Positions 12,104 through 22,542 of a stretch of 64,000 bases of DNA are shown piece after piece (within the stretch, counting starts at the first letter, position 1; every line of letters starts with the position of its first letter). The DNA is from Macrocybe gigantea (taxonomy: Eukaryota > Basidiomycota > Agaricomycetes > Agaricales > Callistosporiaceae). Location: assembly GCA_011319805.1 (NCBI GenBank), contig SJRY01000272.1:434001-498000 (forward strand), written 5' to 3'. The notes under the pieces were generated by a model. That model saw only the letters and a program-made list of their open reading frames with translations. It did not search any database and was not told the origin of the DNA. Both the position numbers and the translations under genes were made by a program.

Positions 12104-12886
12104 TCATCCCAGGCACCGCGTCCCTCTCAGCTGACCAACTAACCCATCATCGTCGCAGCCACCGAACAGAAAAGGCACTGTCACCACCACCATCTGGAGT
12201 TTGGTCATGCTTCCTATCGTGAAGGGCCCAACGTCGTTCGGCGTCCCGTAGTACGAAAAATGGGTTAGGTTGTCGAACCGCAACTCGACTTCCGCAGGTT
12301 GTTCATTGCCGCTGCCGCCACTAGCGGTCACAAATCCCGGAATGCGCAGATGCGTCAGCTGAGCAAAGAGCTTCTTTCCATTGGGCGAGAGGTCAAACGT
12401 GCCCAGGCAGCTGACGTGGTAGTGGTCTTGCATTAGCGTCAGCCGCTTGCAATGCACGTGCTTGAAAGATGTCGAAGAAGGGCGAAGGATGGACGATCGC
12501 AACGCGGCTTCGCGACAGGCGAGGTTGACGAGGTTCGTGCACGACATGATGATTTCTGCCGCTTTGGTCTTTTCCTCCGAGAGTGTGATGGCTGCGATGA
12601 TCCACAGGTGCCGGACGTGTCTTGCTGTTTCTTCTGCACGGCAACTCGCGCCCCATCGTGTCGCTGGTGCTGGTGCCGGCGTGACGCGGCTGTGGAACGA
12701 GCTGACTTGGCGGCTGGACTTGAGCATGATCGCCATGTGGGGGAGGCATCCAGCCTGCGCGAGGTCGTGCACGCATCTGGAGACGAGGACGAGCGATCTG
12801 TACAGTGCCGCGTCCGCCGCGAAGCTGAGGATGCTCAGCGCCAGTTCGATCGGGAGGTCGGTGAAGGGGAAATAGTGGTCTGCCAT
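12104..12886 (-). CDS. F-box-like protein
   Basis: Single long frame of 260 aa starting at 12886. Residues 8-50 (FTDLPIELALSILSFAA, then YRSLVLVSRCVHDLA) fit an F-box, which in known proteins binds Skp1 and brings targets to a ubiquitin ligase. The rest has spaced Leu-rich segments (LVNLACREA, LTHLRIPGF, LTHFSYYG) as in the many degenerate leucine-repeat F-box proteins of mushrooms. The frame ends at 12104. A second open frame continues leftward (VLHTLKRYDEYGYGG), so a short 3' exon is possible. A TATATATC box lies 71 nt upstream of the start. Confidence 0.75.
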   Translation of the reverse strand: MADHYFPFTDLPIELALSILSFAADAALYRSLVLVSRCVHDLAQAGCLPHMAIMLKSSRQVSSFHSRVTPAPAPATRWGASCRAEETARHVRHLWIIAAITLSEEKTKAAEIIMSCTNLVNLACREAALRSSILRPSSTSFKHVHCKRLTLMQDHYHVSCLGTFDLSPNGKKLFAQLTHLRIPGFVTASGGSGNEQPAEVELRFDNLTHFSYYGTPNDVGPFTIGSMTKLQMVVVTVPFLFGGCDDDGLVGQLRGTRCLG

Positions 12887-12956
12887 GGTGTCCCGTTCGG
12901 ATTAAGTTGTCGTCGAGCAGAAGAAGAGAAGAAAGGGTGCTTCGTCAGCCACTAGG

Positions 12957-12964
12957 GATATATA
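12957..12964 (-). promoter_or_regulatory. TATA box of the F-box gene
   Basis: Minus-strand TATATATC, 71 nt upstream of the ATG at 12886. Confidence 0.5.
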
Positions 12965-14082
12965 CCCCCGCCCCCAATCCTGAATCGAACAGGGAGCACG
13001 CTGCTCACCTGCTCTTGGCACCCGTTCTGCGGAGAGCACCCGAGCAAGTTGTGATCTTTTGCCATACGCGTGTCTTTTTTTTTTTGTGTACTCCCTTTAC
13101 CCGAGTCCAAGGATACACCGTCATGTTTGACATTTTTGAACCAACTGGACGCGTCGCGAAGGAGAGCGGCCCGCCTGAACCGCGGTCTCGTGGATTGCCA
13201 CAAGGATCGAAAACTCGAACGTCGATTGGCTACGACGCAGGTCCGAAAGTAATTCCCGTCAACGGCAATTCCCCAAACGAAGACGTGGCCACATCAAGGG
13301 AACCCAAGGCTGTCGAGGTCTTCTGTCCCGCGTGCGCATGCAAGATGCCGAGCGGGACCATTACCGCGACGTTTGGCAGCTGGGTGGAATTCGGATTATT
13401 CGGAGATATGTCGCAATCGCCCTTCTTTTTCTTTCCTCGTCCCTTCGCGAATGTCTCGGATCCTTGAAGTTTCTTGTTCGGCATCTCATCGGAGCGATGA
13501 GTGGGTAGGAAACTAGTTTCCTATCGAGGTACTGCTTGTCATTCGATGCCAGGCGGCTTTGAACTTCGCCGGAACGACCCGCTCCTGGAGAACCCAAGGA
13601 AGCGGAGTGTCTATAGGATTCGTGATGACCACGTATAGAGGGACAATGAGGGATGCACAGTGCTGCCAACCTAAGGGCAAATAAAGGCGTTGCGTCACTT
13701 GTGTCAGCTCACGAGCCCAACATCCTTTCACTTGAGCAAGAATAGTCGGAATATCCTTTCAATGGACACAAGGCAAAGACTTCGAAGGCATAACAGAAAA
13801 CTGAACATGACATTTTCAATTGACATTAAGCATACACAAAGCATGTTCTGGAAAAGAAAGTAACGGACAGAAGGCAAAAACAGTTTCACCTCATTTATGC
13901 TTTTTTCAGAACACGCGTAAGAACTGTGAAAGACTCGGAAAGAACCATACTTGCCTGCGTATAGAGTATATTAAACCCGTTTGTTAATATATACGCAATC
14001 CCAAGAAAGATAATTTCTTCACGAGCTGACGCTGACAACAAAGACGGTTTATGAGAATGGGATATAATAGCGACGCGGCGAC
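12965..14082. other. Spacer with uncertain reading frame
   Basis: No convincing gene. A plus frame at 13123-13467 (MFDIFEPTGRVAKESG and an FCPACACKM motif) is open, but has no recognisable domain and could be chance. The region 13500-14080 shows nothing. Confidence 0.35.
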
Positions 14083-17000
14083 TCATTTCATCGGTTTGTA
14101 ATTCTTCCGCGGCTTAAACCTGGGAGGCGAGGGTGGAGGAGAATAATGATCTCCGCCGTAATAGACACTCGAAGAGAGACGTTCTGCAAGAGTCGGTTGT
14201 TGAAGGCGCATGGACAGCGACTGCATGGCAGGCTGTGGAGGCAAGGACGAAAACATCTCGGCTCCTGAAGATGGCGGCGGCGCGGGGTCTAACCTCATGG
14301 ACAGCGGTTGTGATCGAGCTGGCTTCGGTAAAGGCTGGGCCACCTCAATAGGCAGTTGAGGTGTGAAGGCCGGCTTGTTAGTGACAGGCCGCTGTTCCGG
14401 GGGTCCCACAGCGACAGGTGACTTCCTAGGCTGCTCTCTTACAGGGCTGGGCCTCTTCGACTGATGAACGGCGGGACTTGGTTTCTTGGGCTGTTCCTCA
14501 ACGGGGCTGGGGGTTTTAGACTGCTGCATCTTCATCATCGCCGTCGCGGATTTCCTCAGCTGATCCAGGGTATCGATAGGCTTCCGAGGCAACTCTATCC
14601 CACTAGGTGATTGTTTGCCCATCTCCGCCGCGATAGCGGGACGTTTGTTGGGCTGGTTGACATTGAACGCAGGTCGCTTGGCCAAAGGAGCACGCGGAGG
14701 TAATGGGGATGGCGTTCGTGGGCGCCTCGGTGGCAAAGAGCGAGCCGGCAGGCTGCGGGGAGGTGGCGACAGACGCCGGCGGAAAGGCGACCGATCACGT
14801 CTTGGCGGCGGGGACCTGGAGCGAGAAGACATCCTACGCACAGGCGGGGGAGATGGAGCTGGCCGTGCGGATCGGGATCGTGGTCGACGAGGCGGGGAAT
14901 GCCCACGAGGTGGGTTCGGACGCACCGCGGATGGAGAAGGGGCTTTGGGAAGAGCTTGAACAGGCGGAGATGGAGACGTGGAGGTCTGCACATTGGATAG
15001 CTCGGATGTCGCTGACACGTCTTCGTATGAATCGGGGTACCGGACGTCCGCGTCTAACCAATCTTGTTCGAATTCTTGCTCGGTAATGACATCGGCACTA
15101 TAGTTGCTCGTTAAATGCCCCTTGGTGAACCACTCACGCACTGCAGTGCTCTGTTCAGCGGAAACGAGATCCATAGAGTAATGTAATAGCCCCTTGAGGA
15201 AGACCTGTGTCATACGCTTCGGACCTGGGCCCATCATCTTGACCGTCTGCAGGAGGAAGACTCTGAATCTCCAAGGATCCGTGCTGCGGTCGTGGACATA
15301 TATCCGCAGGAAGGGGGTCGTCGATAATTCCAATTGCGGTTGTTCGGCAGAATTGGTGTTGGTCGACGGTCCCGGCGCATCAATGTCCATATGCTCAGCT
15401 GGGGGACTCTGGGCACCGTGAGCGCCACTGTCAACCTTCATCGCACTCTCTTCCGATGAGTGCATCGGAGCGGATAGGTATGGAGAATTCGCTTGACGAG
15501 GAGACTGAGAGACGCTAGAAGGTTGAGAGACGTTCGCAGGTTGAGAAGGGCCACCAGGCTGAAGGACGTCGGACGGTTGAGGGATGCTAGTCGGCGGAGT
15601 AACGTTAGTTGCAGCTGGCAAGAGCGCAGGAGCGGAAACAGGGCTTGATTGGGCTTTGGGTTGATGACGAGTCGTAACGGCGGCATGATGGCCAGACCCC
15701 CCTCTTCCACTCGTTTTCCTGCCCCTTCCTCTCTGTCGACCACCGCCCCCACCATCATATCTCTCTCGCACACCACCCCTCAACGCGGCCCTGAGCTCAT
15801 TTTCACGACTGATGGTGGAGAGTGACGCTGGATTGATCCCAGGTAGCTGAGTTAACGGAGCGACCTTGGGAGAAACCGACATGCGGCTATGATCAGACGG
15901 CAACCCGACAGCCCTTCTGTCTGCAACCACCGTCTCGACGGCATGTGGGAAAGCGGACATAACGGACTGGCCGTCCTCCACAGGAAAGGCCGGTTTAGGT
16001 GGCAACGGATGCCTCAACGTCTGCGATTCTTTCGGGATGGCAGTGCTGGACAGGACGTTAGAGTCCGTATTCGGACGGCTGCCCGCCTGAGAAGATTCCT
16101 TTTCTGCTTTTTCCCTTTGAATCAGTCCATGCGTCGCTATGTTCATATTTGAAGGTCCTAAAGTCGGCGAGGGCTGTACTGATTCCGGATATTGGAGAGA
16201 CATGCTGCTTTCCGTCGCCGGTGTCATGACATTAGTAGTATCGATAGTCAAGCCAAGGCCAGTCGTCCGTAGTTTGTCGAGCTGTTCAGCATACGTTGAC
16301 CGAATCGAGTCAAAAGTCGATTTGATGTATTTGCAGGCGCTCTTCGAACGTTTCTGCAACGTCGAAAGAGCAGCGAAAATCCCATTCGTATTCGGGTGCC
16401 TAGCTAAGATGCGCAAAAACTTGTATTGAGGATCGAGCATGAAACCTCGTCCCTGGCCGTTGGTGGTGAAGTGGTGAAGGGCAACGAGGATCTGGCTGAG
16501 AGCCAAGACAATATGGGCAATATCAAGGAGGACGCTATAGTCGAGGGCGTAGTACGTTTCGCCATCAATCACATGCGGAACAACCGTGTCCGGTTCAAAA
16601 GCCTTGGATGCAAAATCGTCGACGGCATCTTCAAGCGATCCGGTCCAAATGAATTCCGCATGCGGGGTGGTCCATCGAATCCAAGCCCAACGCAAACTGG
16701 AGCATGAATCGGTCGACTTCCCTGGAAGCAAGCCACCGGCCAAACCCAGTGTGGCTAACGGATCGGGATCCAACGGAATGCTCGAATTTGGATGAAAGCG
16801 CTCGACGGAGACAGCCATAGGTGTATCTCGTAGGTCCAAGACTTCTGTTCCAACGATACCGCCAAAAATTAAGGGGTAGTCTTCGTCGACGACGCCAGAG
16901 CTCAACAACTTTGGAGATAAAGGCCGAAGGGAAATGGGATGGCTGGTAAGATGAGGTTGGTCATTTTGATTGACGTTTACGTAAGGATTGAATCTGCCAG

Positions 17001-17262
17001 GGCTCTCTTTACCCGTTGGTCCGGTGCCGCGCCAATTAGGCATGAAATGCTTTGTGTCTGCAGTCATGGCTGCGTCTTGGGGATTCAAGCTTACTTCGCG
17101 CATCAATGTGGTAGGACTACGCGGTTTCGATGCGGAAGGTGGATAGGAGATCGTGTGTGAGGAGGTCGACACTGAAGTGGCGGGAAATCCCGGAATACTA
17201 GGAGAAACACGATGTGAAGCGTGAAGGACAGACGACTGCTGGACAAATGGGGAGAATGGCAT
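14083..17262 (-). CDS. Large Pro/Ser/Arg-rich protein of unknown function
   Basis: Uninterrupted 1,059-codon frame, unusual here because no intron is needed. Residues about 130-340 look globular (FGGIVGTEVLDLRDTPMAV, WAWIRWTTPHAEFIWTGSLE, ETYYALDYSVLLDIAHIV), and so do residues about 640-760 (FLRIYVHDRSTDPWRFRVF, QVFLKGLLHYSMDLVS). Between them are low-complexity linkers with an RGRGRK basic patch. The C-terminal 300 residues are an RS/SP/PPR-rich tail with many SPP, RSRS and KTPSP units, as in proteins that meet splicing or transcription factors. I do not recognise a named family. A nuclear role is only suggested by the tail. Confidence 0.85.
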   Translation of the reverse strand: MPFSPFVQQSSVLHASHRVSPSIPGFPATSVSTSSHTISYPPSASKPRSPTTLMREVSLNPQDAAMTADTKHFMPNWRGTGPTGKESPGRFNPYVNVNQNDQPHLTSHPISLRPLSPKLLSSGVVDEDYPLIFGGIVGTEVLDLRDTPMAVSVERFHPNSSIPLDPDPLATLGLAGGLLPGKSTDSCSSLRWAWIRWTTPHAEFIWTGSLEDAVDDFASKAFEPDTVVPHVIDGETYYALDYSVLLDIAHIVLALSQILVALHHFTTNGQGRGFMLDPQYKFLRILARHPNTNGIFAALSTLQKRSKSACKYIKSTFDSIRSTYAEQLDKLRTTGLGLTIDTTNVMTPATESSMSLQYPESVQPSPTLGPSNMNIATHGLIQREKAEKESSQAGSRPNTDSNVLSSTAIPKESQTLRHPLPPKPAFPVEDGQSVMSAFPHAVETVVADRRAVGLPSDHSRMSVSPKVAPLTQLPGINPASLSTISRENELRAALRGGVRERYDGGGGGRQRGRGRKTSGRGGSGHHAAVTTRHQPKAQSSPVSAPALLPAATNVTPPTSIPQPSDVLQPGGPSQPANVSQPSSVSQSPRQANSPYLSAPMHSSEESAMKVDSGAHGAQSPPAEHMDIDAPGPSTNTNSAEQPQLELSTTPFLRIYVHDRSTDPWRFRVFLLQTVKMMGPGPKRMTQVFLKGLLHYSMDLVSAEQSTAVREWFTKGHLTSNYSADVITEQEFEQDWLDADVRYPDSYEDVSATSELSNVQTSTSPSPPVQALPKAPSPSAVRPNPPRGHSPPRRPRSRSARPAPSPPPVRRMSSRSRSPPPRRDRSPFRRRLSPPPRSLPARSLPPRRPRTPSPLPPRAPLAKRPAFNVNQPNKRPAIAAEMGKQSPSGIELPRKPIDTLDQLRKSATAMMKMQQSKTPSPVEEQPKKPSPAVHQSKRPSPVREQPRKSPVAVGPPEQRPVTNKPAFTPQLPIEVAQPLPKPARSQPLSMRLDPAPPPSSGAEMFSSLPPQPAMQSLSMRLQQPTLAERLSSSVYYGGDHYSPPPSPPRFKPRKNYKPMK

Positions 17263-17663
17263 TGATCTTTGTTCGAAATTGCTCTGCAGACTTGACTGTC
17301 AAGTCTGGAATTCGAATCAAAGTCAGTCTTCGCTCTCGTCAGTCTTACCAATCTGAAGGGTCCAAGAAAAAGGGTCAGAATCGTCGAAAAGCAGGTCTTG
17401 AGAGCAGTCGGCGCAACGAGACTGAGCTTCAGAATGGCAAAGATCCGGATCCGCTCTTGTCCTTGATGTTGGTCGGGAAAGAAAGGAGTCGAGACGAAAA
17501 AAAGTCTGAAAACTCCGCTCAGGGCTGGCACGTGCGACAACCGTCTAAGACAAATGTAATCTTAGGCACACCCGCGTCTCTGCCTCAAGGTCGTCAGAAA
17601 TATCAATTCTAGAAGTAGGGCACGGCATCTTTCGTAGATGAAATCACAACTGCTCTCTCCTTC
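17263..17663. other. Spacer upstream of the large Pro-rich gene
   Basis: About 400 bases, with the 5' end of the large gene on one side and the 3' end of the fungalysin gene on the other. No feature was recognised. Confidence 0.4.
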
Positions 17664-20341
17664 TCAACAGCCAGCCGGAACAGCCGACGAATCGCCATAA
17701 TTCGCGGCATTGACACCAAGACCGCGACTAGCAAAAGCACGCCACAAAACGCATTTATTAGCACCACCATAACGGTTGGCATCAGCTTGAATCCACGCAT
17801 CACGAGCATTAAGGACTGCAAGGGCAAGCCGTCAGTCTGACAGGCAGATCTGCAGATGACATCGCTTACATGTTGGATTGCATGGTTGCAACGGCAACGC
17901 GTCGATGAAGAGATGCAGGAATACAACATTTCCTTCTGTTCCTGTGGGGTTGGTCCGGGCCGTTGCGGACCATCCATGGGCATCTACTAGCGCGGCATAG
18001 ACGTTGTGCAACATGTTTGCCCACACTTCTCCGATGCCTAATTTATGAAATTAGCAAACCAAGAATCATTCGTGTTTGAGAACCCTCAGCACGCACTGTG
18101 CACTTCACGGCGCGACGCGACGCTCGAGTATCGCAACGGATTCGTTTTGCTGGCGACAACATCAGCAACCTTCGGCCAAACGGGGGAAACGACTTACTTG
18201 GAGGTTGAATACGGGTACGTTCGGACACCCGTTGGATAGTTGATCACATAAGGTCCCAGGACAAAGTCAGGAACGGCACTAGAGTCGTGTTCGACCCAAC
18301 TGTGAAGCAGACAAGTAGATGCATTAATAGTGGCGCAGGAACGGCGATCTGTTGACTGCCTACTCGGCCATGGCGTCGGACCATCCTTCCCCAAGACCGC
18401 CTGCTTCGAGAGTCTGCAAGCAAGCGCCCGTCCCGCCTCCGGTCAGCCTGTTCGTGAGGCCGTGGGTATTTTCATGCGTGACGATGTCGTTCTCGAGCGC
18501 GCCATCCCGTTCAGGCTGTGTGACGAAGTAAACGTTAATAATTGAATGATAACATAGTAGACGGAACAACTCACTGAAGTGTAATCCCAAAGGAACATCC
18601 CTAAATTCAAGCTTAGACTATCTTTCTACGTTAGAAAACAAAAACGACGTACGCATTAATCCGGGTTGGCCACTAAAGATAAAAAAAATTAGTAATTCTG
18701 ATCCTTAAAAGCAATACTTCACAACTCGCTCGGGCGGAGTGGCAAAGTTGGCATTATCGAGCCCAGTCGCGTCTTGAACCGAGATGCTGACAGCATCGTT
18801 ACCTTGGCCACCTTTCCCAAAGTTATTAATTTGGAAATTGTACGCAGACTAAGGCTCGCGTCAGTACTGGAGAAGCTTCCAGCGCATTAGCGGTGCGAAT
18901 GGTTTACCTCCGTAAAGCCGTATCTGCAAACTGAAAGTCAGAGCCTACCCTCGGTCGCTCATGACGAACAGAAGGCCATACCTGTACCAGATGTCATGCA
19001 TAGTGTTGACGATGTAGAACGCATTCGTGCGCGCAGCATCGACGTTCTCTCCGGTGGTGGGCGCAACAGCTGGATTCTGAGTATAGATGAATGTCAAGCC
19101 GCTCGACGATTGAGGTGTTATAGAGGACGAGGATCCCTTATACGAGATAGCATTGTTTCCCCTATTCCCTTTTCAGCAAAGACCCGCGTAAAAAGAGTGA
19201 ACTACATACGTGGTATTGCTACACGATGGCGTGAGCAAGGACAAGTCGAAGGATTATGATTTTGCACTTACGTATATGTCGCAGTCCCTGTCGAATGCCA
19301 TCCAGATGGAGATGCTGCAGTATCCTGAGGATCGACCAAGTCTTCGAACCCCTGAGTCAGGACCTGCTTATAGACTGGTAGGACACGGTACTGTGACAAT
19401 CGAATAAACAAGTCAAGAGCCAGTCAACCATAGTTTCTCACAGGAAGTGCTTACGGTCGCTTTTGCCACGAAGTCCTCACGTGAAGCAATTCCCCAGAAT
19501 GAGCGTCCACAAAGGCATCGTACCACGTTCCGGCGGTCTCGTTGCGGATTTGCGCGCTATGTGTGAGCGCGGCGGAACCATCAGATGTGACGAGGTACTG
19601 TAACGACGTCGGTTGTCCAGCATATTTACCGTCGAGAAGTTCTTCTGCTGTAGCTATAGCGGCCTCTACGGAGATTGCGGGAACAGAGGATGCGATAGTT
19701 TCTGAAAATAGCAGCGAGCCGGTTAGTAGCCTTCGTTTTACTGAGATTGATTCGGTACCAACTTGGTTTAACAAAAGATGATCCGAAGGCAACAACCTAT
19801 GATGACGCGAATGCTTCGTCAGGGCGGGTCCAATGCCGCGGAGTATTATACTGACTTTGTTGTCACGGTTGAATGCAACATTGGCAACAGCGTTCGCGAA
19901 GGGAATGCCGTTCTACGGGACGGTCAAGTATTCGAAAAGGCTTGACGAGTGAAGAAGTACCATACATGAGATTGCCTCAAGTAGGCATGCTTGGAGACTT
20001 CGCCAGAAAACCCGGACTTAAATGCAACGCCGGACGAATCGAGGTTGAGGCGGGATTTGACGAAAGAAATGGACGAGTCCTCAATGGGAACGTCAACGTC
20101 ACCCCTACGGGACAATGGATGGTCAATTCCATTTCCAAAGGTCTGCCAACGTCATCAGTGGAAGGACGCAGAATGGAGGTCAGATATTACTGACTTCAAA
20201 CGTCGAAGCAGGATGGAAGGTCTCCAGCGTAAGCCCGCGGCCGACATTACGTACATGGTGTGTTGAATGACGGACTTCCTGCTCGACAGGAGCAGCAATA
20301 GCTAATGAAGCACATAAGACTACGACAAGAATCGCAGACAT
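17664..20341 (-). CDS. Fungalysin, secreted zinc metalloprotease (peptidase M36)
   Basis: Model of 17 exons: complement(join(17664..17815,17870..18037,18097..18149,18198..18299,18364..18515,18575..18600,18653..18672,18730..18848,18908..18923,18982..19161,19210..19218,19272..19390,19481..19701,19763..19796,19856..19912,19966..20142,20195..20341)), 583 aa. There is a signal peptide ([16 protein letters not shown]). The FTP propeptide carries [16 protein letters not shown] and [16 protein letters not shown]. The catalytic domain has the zinc motif HENTHGL (HExxH type) and [22 protein letters not shown] and a final [13 protein letters not shown]. Exons of 9, 16 and 20 nt are needed, and the intron after 18730 begins with GC. 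At 19481 the frame is kept only by a GTGAGG donor, which drops the usual DFVAKAT segment; otherwise one base is missing there. Confidence 0.93.
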
Positions 20342-20404
20342 TGTGGGCTGTGTCGATTTTCAGGGCGAAATGAACTGCACGATTAACTCACAACTGATGA
20401 TGCA

Positions 20405-20412
20405 ATTTTATA
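20405..20412 (-). promoter_or_regulatory. TATA box of the fungalysin gene
   Basis: Minus-strand TATAAAAT, about 65 nt upstream of the ATG at 20341. Confidence 0.6.
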
Positions 20413-22475
20413 TTCTCATCGGAACATGACCATTCAGGAGCTTTATGCCAGCAGTATCGCCGAAGATGTAAAGGAGTAGCGGGAGGCCCGACTCACATGC
20501 TGAGATGTGATACCTCATGGTCTCCTCATCAGGTGCAATACGGGGCAAGACTCTGAGGTTTGACTGTCATGATCAGCACATCCTCATGGTCAGTCCATAG
20601 CTTACGTGTAGATAAGCAGAAAGAAGATGGACTCGAGGGCAGGTGGACACTCGGAGGATTGATCTTGCGACAAGGAAGAAAGGCGACAAGCTGAATTGTC
20701 TTGATCGTCCTCAGTCATCAGTCCGCAAAGTTCGGGGCGATTGACAATTTGGCAGTCAGCATCTTTAAATGTAACCTTCTGTGTCTTCCCTCCGTCGACC
20801 TAAGAAATGTCCTGTGGGAGAAGGAGGCTTGTTTTTGGGCTGTTCAAGACGACTTGTGCGGCATCTAATCGGATAAACAAGACAGATGACAGCGGCGTGC
20901 CAAAAACGTCTTCGACCAGAAATAGAACAGAACTGGCCAGATAGAATAAGCCGCCAAGGCATATCTCGTCATCGCGAAAACTTTCCGATGGCGAACCCGT
21001 GTCCCATGTGTTTTGTGGGTGCGGTCTGAAGAGAGGACACAAAGATGAATGATGGCCGAACCAAACGAATCTTTGATCGACCGGCATCTTGAAACAACTG
21101 TGATCCACGGAATTCGAGTCCGATTCCCCGAAAGCAGGCTCCAAGGGCACTTTATTCCTCTGCATCTGATGTCGAGCGCAAGAAGAGAGGAGATTGACGA
21201 AGTCACGCTGCGCACATGGTGGTTGAATGTCAGCAGGAATGAACATTCAAGTTCGCCGTCAACTGAGGCATAGAGAAGCATCATTAATGAATCCCCAATG
21301 TTTAGCTAGCGTGCCCTTTGGGGCATCACGTACCTCAACGATGTCTGAGTCGTTCTCTGATGAGAAGGGGATATCTAGTCAACTAAGTTATTCCATATCC
21401 ATCGCCCGAACGCGCCTGCTGAAGTGGCTGAGGTCCGGAGAAGCAGACGGTGATTTCACTTAAATCTAAGAATGGCGAGCAGACTCGCTCTCTTATTTAT
21501 TGTTTTGCTGGTGCATCAGCATATTGCACGTAATTCGGTGTTGGAACGCGTACTATATCCATCGAATTTCCACCTGAAGATTTGCCTAGAGAACAACATC
21601 CTTACGCAGCATTGTGAAGGAGTGACCGTTTAAAGGCATACTAAGAGCCTGACAGTATTCCAAATATTATCCTACGCAAAACAGCGCAGTAGAAAGCTCG
21701 AGTTGTCAGAGGAACATGTGGAAATCTAAGGGCTAGAGGCTTAGACACGGAGGGACAAGCACAAATTGCTTCCGCGTTCCGATATCCCATCAGAAGACAT
21801 GATCCAGAAACATACAGTACTCATCACGTGGACCCACTTGTTCAGTTTCCATTCTGGCGAGACAGACCTCGAGGCATTCAGGTCTGAGGAAGAAAACACC
21901 GAAACTCTGAAAGTCTTCGCCAATGTTCATTTTAACAACAGTCGATGTTTCAAGTATAAATTTCCGTCTATTGTTGTCGTGTCTCAGGCCCTAACCTATT
22001 GCTCTCATCTTCTACCTCTTAATCGTGGACGAGGTTTTCCGCACTTAGCTCTCAAGATCTCAACAAGGGAATTCTCGTATCAAGAAGGTTGTCTCTAGTC
22101 CACGAAACTTGTCGGTTATTTTCAAACATTGAATAGAAAACGTCATTCTGTCTATACGAAGGTGACGTTGTGAGTAAATCTTCCCGCCACCAGGCTAACC
22201 AATCTCCCTCGTAGTTCTTATCTCGAGAGCCCTGGTGCCGGGCTTTCAGGAACGACTTACGCCTTTTAACAACTCCTCCTGCTTATGTTGTTACATTTCA
22301 GAAACAAATACGGCAATGGGAATGAATCCAAGCCAAAATGACTGGTTGCCTTCCTATCGCTATAATCCCGCAAGCAATAATAACTCATAAGACATGGGAA
22401 TTGTGTTTTGTCTTGCAGCGCTTAAGAACGCGCCTAAGGACATATTTGGCCGTCGCGCTTTTGCTTATCTCTGGT
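20413..22475. other. Long gene-poor stretch
   Basis: About 2 kb between the fungalysin and potassium transporter genes. Frames on both strands (for example minus 20800-21284, plus 21766-22098) lack recognisable motifs and splice support. No repeat, tRNA or transposon signature was seen. Confidence 0.45.
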
Positions 22476-22481
22476 TATAAA
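22476..22481 (+). promoter_or_regulatory. TATA box of the HAK transporter gene
   Basis: TATAAA, 67 nt upstream of the ATG at 22543. Confidence 0.55.
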
Positions 22482-22542
22482 GCCGTGCGTGGATGACGGA
22501 TTTCTGTTCACTTCCTACACATCCTCCTATTCTGATCGAACC

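Noticed and set aside
12907..13467. 186-codon plus frame beside the F-box gene
   Set aside because: Contains poly-Phe from T runs, overlaps the F-box promoter and shows no domain; only its second half was mentioned as uncertain.
20800..21284. Two overlapping minus frames of 140-150 codons
   Set aside because: No start context, splice pattern or recognisable motif; composition looks non-coding.
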